A stretch of DNA of 64,000 bases from JBBSBY01 sp038205805 (GTDB lineage: Bacteria; Desulfobacterota; Desulfomonilia; Desulfomonilales; Desulfomonilaceae): contig JBBRBO010000002.1 of assembly GCA_038205805.1 (NCBI GenBank), forward strand, positions 70,150-134,149, in the 5' to 3' direction. The position numbers were made by a program, and so were the translations under genes. A model generated the notes under the pieces. That model was not told the DNA's origin. It saw only the letters and a list, made by a program, of their open reading frames with translations, and ran no database searches. Positions 52,506-60,314 of the stretch are shown here, piece after piece; positions within the stretch are counted from its first letter, which is position 1, and each line of letters opens with the position of its first letter.

Positions 52506-53183
52506 GCTTTTTTTCCTGACACCTGGTACAGGTTGTGAGTTAGAGAAAATCCATTCTTAAAGACATCCTCGTAAGGCGGATTCTTTGCCGGCGTCTTCCG
52601 TCGCTTAAACGCCTTTGCGCTATGAACATTACCGGCAGAGGGAGTAGGCGCCAGGCGGTGCAACAGGTGTAAGCGTCCTGTTCACGCTTCATTGCCGGCA
52701 TCGGGATAGGGGTCTTGTGTTTAACTATCAACTCGCTTACTATATTTTCCCTCGTCGTCTGTTCGTGCTCGGCCAAAAACAGCAGGATAGCGACGTGATC
52801 AAGGGACCGAGAGCGAGCGAGATTGGCTGCTCGCCCTGTGGAGCCCGACGGATCTATAGACGGAAACGTTCATTCTCATATTCCATTCGTTTGTGCTATA
52901 TATTTGGCGCCGCAGGTTCGTTGTATCCGGTAACATTGTCTTGTTTTCTTCCGCCGCGGGATACTATGAAGCTTCATATATGGGGAAGATTATCGCTTCG
53001 ACTGTATTGCAACGAAACGACATAGCCGGATCATAGACCGCTTGCGAGAACGCGCCTCTGCGAATCTACTCGGCGCTTGTACACCGGTTCGCTTAGAGCG
53101 CCGTCGTTATAACCCGGCCTTACTCAGGGAAATTTTCCACCGGCTTCCTGGTGGATAAACGCATTTCCGTTCAACGGTCCGCA
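52506..53183 (+). other. Long gene-free stretch (678 bp)
   Basis: Includes ACCTG-GTA-CAGGT (about 52521-52533). Short ORFs on both strands show no homology I can see. No RNA family recognised. It must contain the promoter of the hybrid kinase. Confidence 0.35.
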
Positions 53184-55856
53184 ATGGACAATGTTAGCCC
53201 GCGACGGCACAATAAGGTAACGCACGCCTCAATGACTTCTACCCTAGATTATAACATTCTTTTCGATGCGGCCCCTTTGGGCATCTTTACATACTCCGCC
53301 TCGGGCCGTGTAATTGGAGCTAACAAATTTCTCTTGGATATGCTTGGTTCGCCATCCCTTGAAGCCACAAAAACGATCAATGTTTTTGACTTCGAAAATT
53401 TGCGGCGCTCCGGAGTCACTGACATCCTCAAACAAGCGCTGAAAACTGGAAATCCAAGTAGGACTAGGTGTTCTTACGTATCGAAATGGGGCAAGAATTT
53501 GCACTTGGATGTCTTGGCCCTGGCGATGCAAAGTTCGGAGTTTGGTCCTCTCGGTCTTTGTATTCTTAACGACATAACTGAATTAAAGATTTTCGAGGAA
53601 AGTCTCGCCAGGAGTGAAAAGCGCAGCAGGATTCTTGTGGAAAGCGTGCCCTTGGGTATCGCTATAATGGGTGAAGATAATCGTCTCGAATATATGAATC
53701 CTGCTTTCGAAACGTTATTTGCGTGTTCCACTAATGCAAGTCTGGACCTACATGACTGGCTCAATGAGATTATGCCTGATCCAACTACAAGAAATACTCT
53801 TACACGAATAATCATGGGGGACATACGGGAGTCTCTTCACTTCTCGGTTTTCGGAAAATCAGGCGCCGCCAAACACGTGCATTTTAGGAGTTTTCGCGTC
53901 GAGCATAAACGCGCCATCGTGTGCGAAGACAACACGGAACTCGTCACCGCCCTGCTCGGTGAAAGCAAGTCCGAAAAACGTTACATGAAGTTATTGGAGA
54001 ACCTAACTGATTTCATCTACACCTTGGATCTGGAAGGCACAATCCTCAGTATAAACGAAGCTGCGGCCAAGTCGGCAGGTTTCAGGGCTCAGGAGCTGAT
54101 AGGACAATCCATTGATCGTCTCATGCCCATGGATGTGCGCCGTTATTTTCGTAATGCCCTGGAGGACGCCAAACGCATGGGCGTCACGCAAGGCGCCGCC
54201 CAGTACGTTGCGGAGGACGGTTCCACGCGTTATCTCGAGTATAGGAGCACGCTTGTGCGCCAAGATGACCGTCCAGCGTATATAGTGGGGATAGCTCGCG
54301 ACATTACCGAGCGAGTCCGCACAAAAAAAGCGCTTAGAGAATCCGAGACAAAGTTTAAGCTTATAGTAGAGTGTGCGCACGACGGGATCACGCATGTCGA
54401 TGATAAGGGGGTTATCTTCTTCTGCAATCAGCGTATGAAGGAGATCCTCAAAGACCCGCATCCTGAAGGCAAGCTTCTTTACGACTACTATGATAAGAAA
54501 AACAAGAAGATTCTCGAAGAAAACATGGGCTTCAGAAGTGAGGGAAGAAGCACCACATATTCCATCACGCTAACCGACAAAGCGGGGGTGGAACATAAGA
54601 TAGTGGTAAGCGGCGCCCCGTTTTTTGATGAGGGGGGTCATTACAAAGGCGCTATTGGAGTGTTTACGGACATTAGCCATATCAAGCATCTCGAAGAACA
54701 GTTGCAGCAGTCCCAAAAAATGGAAGCCCTCGGCGCTCTTGCCGGGGGCATCGCTCATGATTTCAACAACGTGCTCAGCGGAATTTTGGGGTACGCTTCC
54801 CTTCTGAAAAAGGAGGCTGCTCCGGGATCTCAGTGGGAACACTTCGTAAATATGATCGAAGTAAGCACTGAACGTGGCGCAATGTTGGCGGGGCAACTCC
54901 TTGCCTTTTCCAGGAAAGGAGAGCATTTCATGAGACCCCTGGATGTGCATACGCTCATGCAGGAGGTGGCCGAACTGCTGGAGCGTACGGTTGAACGCAA
55001 TATAAGCGTATATTCACACCTTAAATCACCTTTAAGCATTATAGCGGGAGATCCCGGCCAAATTCAACAAATGCTGATGAATCTGTGCATTAACGCTAAG
55101 GACGCCATGCATTCAGGGGGAAAGCTGGTTCTATCCACAGATATGATTGACATAAACGATACCGCTTGTTCGGCTGAGGAATTACGCAGTGGGCCATACA
55201 TAAGGATTCGTGTTGAGGATACGGGAGAGGGCATGAGTGAGGCAACCAAGCAGCGGTTATTTGAGCCTTTTTTTACGACTAAAGAGGAAGGAAAAGGAAC
55301 CGGACTAGGCTTATCTATGGTATATGCGACCGTAAAGAACCACGGAGGCGCAGTTGAAGTTGCCTCCGATGTAGACAAAGGTTCACTGTTTACCATACTG
55401 TTACCTTTGGCTCCGGAAGCTCGAATTTGCGAGAACATAGAGCAAAATGTCTCGCTGGCCTTACCCCCCGGTACTGCTCTCATAGTTGATGATGAAAAAA
55501 TTATCAGGTATTTGCTTTCGGAAATGCTGTGTGAATTGGGCTATGAGGTCTTCAGCGCTGCAGACGGTAGAGAAGCCGTCCAAATTTACGAAGAGCATTG
55601 GTCGGAGATCGACGTAGTGCTGTTGGATATGAATATGCCGCGAATGAACGGACGGGAGGCTTTAATGGGTATGAAGCGCATCAACCCCGATGTGCGGATA
55701 GTTATTTCTTCAGGTTATGTGAAGTATGATTCCCTCGAAGCGATGAGAAAGGATGGAGTGGTCGGTTTCATTCAAAAGCCGTATAGACTGGAAGATTTGG
55801 CGAAAGCCTTGGCCCTGGCGATTGATCCCCGTACCTGCGCATCCGGATACGTATAG
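53184..55856 (+). CDS. Cytoplasmic multi-PAS hybrid histidine kinase with C-terminal receiver
   Basis: About 890 residues without membrane helices. The order is four PAS domains (N-terminal FDAAPLGIFTYSASGRVIGA; VESVPLGIAIMGEDNRLEYM; LLENLTDFIYTLDLEGTILS; VECAHDGITHVDDKGVIFFC), a HisKA site ALAGGIAHDFNNVLSGILGY, an ATPase domain (DTGEGMSEATKQRLFEPFFT, GTGLGLSMVYATVK) and a receiver (ALIVDDEKI, phospho-Asp in VVLLDMNMPRMNG, Lys in FIQKPYRL). The start is uncertain: GTG 53151, ATG 53184 and ATG 53232 all lack a good ribosome site. An HTH-PilZ gene follows 80 nt downstream. Confidence 0.85.
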   Translation: MDNVSPRRHNKVTHASMTSTLDYNILFDAAPLGIFTYSASGRVIGANKFLLDMLGSPSLEATKTINVFDFENLRRSGVTDILKQALKTGNPSRTRCSYVSKWGKNLHLDVLALAMQSSEFGPLGLCILNDITELKIFEESLARSEKRSRILVESVPLGIAIMGEDNRLEYMNPAFETLFACSTNASLDLHDWLNEIMPDPTTRNTLTRIIMGDIRESLHFSVFGKSGAAKHVHFRSFRVEHKRAIVCEDNTELVTALLGESKSEKRYMKLLENLTDFIYTLDLEGTILSINEAAAKSAGFRAQELIGQSIDRLMPMDVRRYFRNALEDAKRMGVTQGAAQYVAEDGSTRYLEYRSTLVRQDDRPAYIVGIARDITERVRTKKALRESETKFKLIVECAHDGITHVDDKGVIFFCNQRMKEILKDPHPEGKLLYDYYDKKNKKILEENMGFRSEGRSTTYSITLTDKAGVEHKIVVSGAPFFDEGGHYKGAIGVFTDISHIKHLEEQLQQSQKMEALGALAGGIAHDFNNVLSGILGYASLLKKEAAPGSQWEHFVNMIEVSTERGAMLAGQLLAFSRKGEHFMRPLDVHTLMQEVAELLERTVERNISVYSHLKSPLSIIAGDPGQIQQMLMNLCINAKDAMHSGGKLVLSTDMIDINDTACSAEELRSGPYIRIRVEDTGEGMSEATKQRLFEPFFTTKEEGKGTGLGLSMVYATVKNHGGAVEVASDVDKGSLFTILLPLAPEARICENIEQNVSLALPPGTALIVDDEKIIRYLLSEMLCELGYEVFSAADGREAVQIYEEHWSEIDVVLLDMNMPRMNGREALMGMKRINPDVRIVISSGYVKYDSLEAMRKDGVVGFIQKPYRLEDLAKALALAIDPRTCASGYV

Positions 55857-55936
55857 ATGAAAGATATGGCGCACATCCCCGTTTAGCCGATTGAGAGATT
55901 ATCATCCTACCATTATGGAGGAGAAAAGAGAGCACC

Positions 55937-56461
55937 ATGGGTCCAAAGAAATCCATACCGGTAAAGCGCTTTCTAGCGGATTTTCATAAAGGAGTGAGCG
56001 AGGTCGAATTGTGCAAAACTTACGCTCTTACCTCGCGCGATTTGAAGCGGCTCTTTCAAAAGCTGCTGGAAGTGAAAGCGATTACTCAAGACCATTTGGA
56101 CAAACGTGTTGAACTTACCGATACTTCCGGCGTTCATACCCGAGACGCTACCCGCAGCTATTCGCTCTTTTCCATACCAGTGTACGACACTGAGAATTTG
56201 GAATTGGAAGGCTGGATTGAGGACATTACTCGCAAGGGCCTTCAGGTAAGCGGTATGGGTGCAATAGAAGGTCAAAGCCGCAGTCTGCTCATCCGTGCCG
56301 ACGAATTTCATGACATTTATCCCTTTGCTTTCGACGCTCTATGTAGATGGGTGAAAAAAGATGAAGATAACAATACAGTGGTGGGCTTCGAAATCGTTGA
56401 TATATCCGACACAGGTATAAAAGAACTGGAAAAGCTTATTCAGATTCTCACTATACACTAA
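55937..56461 (+). CDS. HTH-like + PilZ domain protein (paralogue 2)
   Basis: The 174-residue protein has the same plan as the protein at 17032-17544: an N-terminal helix pair (VKRFLADFHKGVSEVELCKT, then SRDLKRLFQKLLEVKAI) and a C-terminal PilZ-like domain with R-x-x-x-R (RDATR), DITRKGLQVSG (Thr replaces the usual Ser) and the shared GFEIVDISDTGIKELEKLI ending. GGAGGAG lies upstream. It follows the multi-PAS kinase by 80 nt and may share its transcript, hinting at a c-di-GMP-linked output. Confidence 0.72.
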   Translation: MGPKKSIPVKRFLADFHKGVSEVELCKTYALTSRDLKRLFQKLLEVKAITQDHLDKRVELTDTSGVHTRDATRSYSLFSIPVYDTENLELEGWIEDITRKGLQVSGMGAIEGQSRSLLIRADEFHDIYPFAFDALCRWVKKDEDNNTVVGFEIVDISDTGIKELEKLIQILTIH

Positions 56462-56595
56462 TTTGGACGCTCCACGCGACAACCCAACGGCGCCACGGCT
56501 AAACTCATCGCGGCATACCGATACGCTTTGTAACTCGGCTGTACGTGTAACATGGTTGAGCAGTTTTCCCTTTATGCCGTCGTCGGCGAACGGTA

Positions 56596-57570
56596 TCACA
56601 ACCACCTGTTTTCTTTGTACCAGCGAGCGGTCTCAGTCAGCGCTTCATCCAAAGAGCGTGTAGCTCGCCAACCAAAGTCTTCCTCCGCTTTCCGAGGGGA
56701 ACAGGCCCAAGACATCTGTGCCATTTCCGCGAATTTCTCACTTCGCAGCAAAGCCGGCCTACCGGTAAGCCCGCCAACAGCGTCGCCAAGCCTACACACC
56801 GCCTTCATCAGGCCGATAGGCACAGGCACAAAAAGCCCCTTGCGGTTCAGCGCTCGACATACCTGTTGAATGAAAGCCTTCCAAACTACCGGGGCTTGAT
56901 TCGCTAAGAAGTATGTTTCCCCTGCCGGTTGCGGGCCGAGGGCCGCTGCAAGTATACCTTCGGCCAGATCCTTTACGTAGATAACGCTAACGAGTCTATC
57001 GCCACCCCGTAAGTAGGGATTCAAGCCCGCTAGGGTCCACTTGAACACCTGGAAAACATCAGCGTCCCTGGGACCGAACACTACGCTGGGGCGTACAATT
57101 GTGAGATCTATGCGATCACTGAAGGTGTGGGCTGCGTTTTCCGCTGCAAGCTTGGAGCGACCGTATTCGCTCACAGGATGCGGTGCACCATTCTCGGTGA
57201 GTAACACATCGTTTGGCGATGGACCTGCCGCGGCCTGAGAACTCACCAGAACAAATCGCTTAGGTTGGCGTCTTGGCTTGGCGAGGTGATTCAAAAGAGT
57301 AGTCGTAAGCCTTACGTTGGCTCGTTCATACTCCCCGTATGTCAATGCCCGCGTGGCGCCGGCCAAATGGAGCACGTAATCGAAGGGATGATCACCATTG
57401 ACGATGTGCACCAGATCGCTTAGTTGCGCTATTTTCACCCGAGTTGTCTTTAGTCGCCCAAGTTTCTGGGGGTTACGCACAGGACACACAACTTCATAGC
57501 CCATATCAGCGAGGAGGTCCGCTACATGACTGCCGACAAATCCCGTTGCACCGGTCACCAAAAATCTCAT
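56596..57570 (-). CDS. NAD-dependent epimerase/dehydratase (extended SDR)
   Basis: The 324-residue protein begins FLVTGATGFVGSHVADLLAD (GxxGxxG), has the active-site YGRSK (YxxxK), VLHLAGATRAL and VRPSVVFGPRD. AAGGAG is 6 nt before ATG 57570. It is the last gene of a minus-strand set with two sugar-transferase-like genes, so a nucleotide-sugar or lipid modification is likely; hopanoid-type or arsenosugar-type roles are only guesses. Confidence 0.85.
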   Translation of the reverse strand: MRFLVTGATGFVGSHVADLLADMGYEVVCPVRNPQKLGRLKTTRVKIAQLSDLVHIVNGDHPFDYVLHLAGATRALTYGEYERANVRLTTTLLNHLAKPRRQPKRFVLVSSQAAAGPSPNDVLLTENGAPHPVSEYGRSKLAAENAAHTFSDRIDLTIVRPSVVFGPRDADVFQVFKWTLAGLNPYLRGGDRLVSVIYVKDLAEGILAAALGPQPAGETYFLANQAPVVWKAFIQQVCRALNRKGLFVPVPIGLMKAVCRLGDAVGGLTGRPALLRSEKFAEMAQMSWACSPRKAEEDFGWRATRSLDEALTETARWYKENRWL

Positions 57571-57600
57571 GCAAGCTCCTTGGAATGGTTCCGCACTGAT

Positions 57601-58296
57601 TTATTTTATTCGACTACCATTTGATCGGTGGATTGCGGCCAGTGTATTGGGCGAGAGACCGGCAAGGTATCCCAGAATTATGCATTGATGCACGAGACTT
57701 GTCCTCAAAACCCCGTGGGTTTCCCAACGTCTGCCTGAAGTGACCACGTATTGCGGGAGCGTTACCACGCGGCCGAGCTTCTTTAGCCGCGAGACGAGAT
57801 TGAAGTCTTCCATCACCGGCCAAACCTGATATCCGCCAATCCGCTGGAACATATTTTTGTGTAGAGACAAAGCCTGATCACCGTAAGGTAAACACAGGCG
57901 TCGCGATCTAAAATTAGCAAGCCTTTGCACGTGATCGAGCGCGCCCGAGGCGCCCTTAATTTTGAGCGAAAACGCGGCCGCAACAACGCCTGGTTCATCG
58001 AGGGCCGTCGTCACCACAGTGAGCCAATCCCTTGGTAAAAGAGTATCAGCGTGAAGGAAGACCAGCGTCTCGGCGTCGGCCAACTGAGCGCCCGTATTCA
58101 TCTGGCGACCTCGGCCTCTTTTTGAACACAAAACTGTTGCCCCGTGAGCCCGCGCCACGTCTACGCTACGGTCTGAACTGCCCCCATCAACTACGATGAC
58201 CTGAACTCCGTCGCCTGCGCATGCGGATATGGTGGCGGGTAGCTGTGCTTCTTCGTTGAGGACGGGTATAACAACCGAAATCTGAGGACTACCCAT
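57601..58296 (-). CDS. Glycosyltransferase family 2, TIGR04283-type
   Basis: The 231-residue GT-A protein begins ISVVIPVLNEEAQLPATI, has VIVVDGGSSDRSVDVARAHG, RGRQMNTGAQLADAETLVFLHADT (Asp of the DxD-like site) and PYGDQALSLHKNMFQRIGGY followed by MEDFNLVSRLKKLG. That combination matches the rSAM/selenodomain-associated transferase 2 family from memory. It abuts the TIGR04282-type gene without a gap. In some bacteria these genes go with arsenosugar synthesis; arsM and arsS are not in the window. Confidence 0.82.
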   Translation of the reverse strand: MGSPQISVVIPVLNEEAQLPATISACAGDGVQVIVVDGGSSDRSVDVARAHGATVLCSKRGRGRQMNTGAQLADAETLVFLHADTLLPRDWLTVVTTALDEPGVVAAAFSLKIKGASGALDHVQRLANFRSRRLCLPYGDQALSLHKNMFQRIGGYQVWPVMEDFNLVSRLKKLGRVVTLPQYVVTSGRRWETHGVLRTSLVHQCIILGYLAGLSPNTLAAIHRSNGSRIK

Positions 58297-58938
58297 TTAC
58301 TGCTCCCCCATGCGCCACGATTCGGGAAGTCGGAGTAAGTCTTCCGGCCTATCTATATCATGCAGTGTTGCTAGGAGCGTCACCGACATGCCGCAAGCCC
58401 TTATCCGCGAGAGGGTATCCGCTGCTACCGTAGGGCTGCTCCAGGTGATCCCTTCAAAGAGCCGCGGCTCGTGTATGTTTAGTCCCAAAAGATAATAACC
58501 GCCGTCAGCCGCCGGTCCGATTACAGCATCAGCTTGGGAGAGAGACTCAAATGCGGAAATGAGAACATCGTCATCCAGTGCCGGCACATCTGACCCCACA
58601 AGGACTACAGGGCTCTTTCCGTCCTTGAAAGCCGAGGCAAACGCCTCCAACATCGCCATGCCTAGGTCTAGTCCCACTTGCTCAGAATACATGAGGTGAT
58701 TTCCCAACCAGGTCCGAAATTGTTTGCGAGTAGCGCCGGTATAGCGAATTTCTAGGGACACATTATGAAACGCGGCAAGAGATCGCGCCGCCGAGCTTAT
58801 GCGTTCCGTCATTCTTTTCTGAAGACGTGCGGCCTCAATGGCGCCGATGGCTGGGATGAGTCTGGTTTTTGCGACTCCGGGAGTTGGGTATTTTGTGAAG
58901 ATTATCAGGCGCCCGGTTTGCCTCTGTGAAATCAGCAT
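58297..58938 (-). CDS. DUF2064 / TIGR04282-type nucleotidyl or glycosyl transferase
   Basis: The 213-residue protein begins LIIFTKYPTPGVAKTRLIPAIG, the CofC/MobA-like nucleotide-binding loop of the rSAM/selenodomain-associated transferase 1 family, and has VVLVGSDVPALDDDVL, VIGPAADGGYYLLGL and ITWSSPTVAADTL. It is fused in position (zero gap) to the TIGR04283-type gene, the usual pairing of these families. Confidence 0.83.
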   Translation of the reverse strand: MLISQRQTGRLIIFTKYPTPGVAKTRLIPAIGAIEAARLQKRMTERISSAARSLAAFHNVSLEIRYTGATRKQFRTWLGNHLMYSEQVGLDLGMAMLEAFASAFKDGKSPVVLVGSDVPALDDDVLISAFESLSQADAVIGPAADGGYYLLGLNIHEPRLFEGITWSSPTVAADTLSRIRACGMSVTLLATLHDIDRPEDLLRLPESWRMGEQ

Positions 58939-59158
58939 ATACGATTATTCCTCGCAGTGTGGAGCTTGTTCTATCAACTTTAGCTGAAAGTGCCTATAGT
59001 GTCACTATGGACAGGGAGTTGGCGGCGCTTGAGGCCACGTGTACGAAAAGCTCGGATACTTCTCTCATAGACCATGAGAAGATGCCACATCAGTGCTTTT
59101 GCATTCTCATCGACTGAACACGATTACGTATCTATAAGATCGGCGCAAGGAGGCCCAC

Positions 59159-60109
59159 GTGCAGGGAACAATTACCATAGGCGTCAGCGCATGTCTCCTA
59201 GGGGAAAATGTTCGCTACAACGGCGGACATACTAGAGATTCCTATATCACAGACACGTTAGGAAACTATTTCACTTATTATCCGGTGTGCCCCGAAGTGG
59301 AATGCGGGCTAAGCATCCCTCGCGAGGCCATGCGGCTGGTTGGAGATCCTGCGGCTCCCCGGCTCGTCACCATCAAGTCAAATGTGGATTACACGGAGCA
59401 AATGCTGGAATGGGCTACGGGCAAGGTCGCAGATCTAGCGGCTCAGGATCTTTGCGGATTCATTTTCATGCACAAATCGCCGTCCAGCGGCATGGAAAGG
59501 GTGAAGGTCTACAACGACAAGGGAGTTCCGGAAAAGAAAGGAGTCGGTCTCTTTGCGGGGATGTTCATGCGCAGTTTTCCACTCATACCCGTGGAAGAAA
59601 ATGGCCGACTCCATGACCCGGTTCTGAGGGAGAACTTCATAGAGAGAATTTTTGTATTGAAGCGATGGCGTGATGTTCAAAAAGAGGGGCGTAAACCCGG
59701 TGTCTTGGTCGAGTTCCATACTGTGCACAAACTTCAGATTCTGTCACACAGCCCAACAATCTATCGCACAATGGGTAAGTTGACGGCAGACACCAAAGCC
59801 ATGCCCATCGAAACTCTTTACGCTACGTATGAGCGCCAGTTAATGGAGGCATTACTGCTCAAGGCTTCGGTGAGCAAGAACCTCAATGTGATGCATCATG
59901 TCTTGGGTTATTTTAAGAAGAATTTGTCGGCCGATGAGAAGGCCGAGATGTTGCAGCTTCTCGAAAATTACCGCGAACGCCTCGTTCCTCTTATTGTACC
60001 AATAACTCTGCTCAACCACTATGTGCGTAAGTATGACGAACCATACCTAAAACGGCAGACTTATCTCAATCCACATCCGATGGAACTCAAGCTGCGCAAC
60101 CACGTGTAG
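59159..60109 (+). CDS. DUF523-DUF1722 fusion protein (TudS-like + YbgA-like)
   Basis: The 316-residue protein starts at GTG 59159 with AAGGAGG 5 nt upstream. The N-terminal DUF523 part has SACLLGENVRYNGGH, VCPEVECGLSIPRE and HKSPSSGMERVKVYN; C12, C44, C49 and C99 are the Cys residues there. TudS-type DUF523 proteins bind a [4Fe-4S] cluster and desulfurate thiouracil. In single-domain members I recall SPSCG at the third site; here Ser replaces that Cys. The C-terminal DUF1722 (from about 195, FHTVHKLQILSHSP) is like E. coli YbgA. Exact role unknown. Confidence 0.85.
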   Translation: MQGTITIGVSACLLGENVRYNGGHTRDSYITDTLGNYFTYYPVCPEVECGLSIPREAMRLVGDPAAPRLVTIKSNVDYTEQMLEWATGKVADLAAQDLCGFIFMHKSPSSGMERVKVYNDKGVPEKKGVGLFAGMFMRSFPLIPVEENGRLHDPVLRENFIERIFVLKRWRDVQKEGRKPGVLVEFHTVHKLQILSHSPTIYRTMGKLTADTKAMPIETLYATYERQLMEALLLKASVSKNLNVMHHVLGYFKKNLSADEKAEMLQLLENYRERLVPLIVPITLLNHYVRKYDEPYLKRQTYLNPHPMELKLRNHV

Positions 60110-60314
60110 AGGAATATTCGCGGCAAGTGTAGGCTCGAAGGCCGGATTGTAGCGGTTGACTTGCTGCGGCGCAAACGGCGTATTCCCATGAAGCGGAAAA
60201 AGATAGTCTCGGCGAACGCAGAGCATGCGGATTATTGAAAAAAAGGAAACGGCTTGTCCATGTGGCGTCAGCCCACGCCAGGCTCATTATATCGTGTGTA
60301 GGTTCACATGAACG

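Noticed and set aside
52540..52776. 78-codon minus-strand ORF before the hybrid kinase
   Set aside because: No ribosome site or recognisable motif; composition typical of a chance frame.
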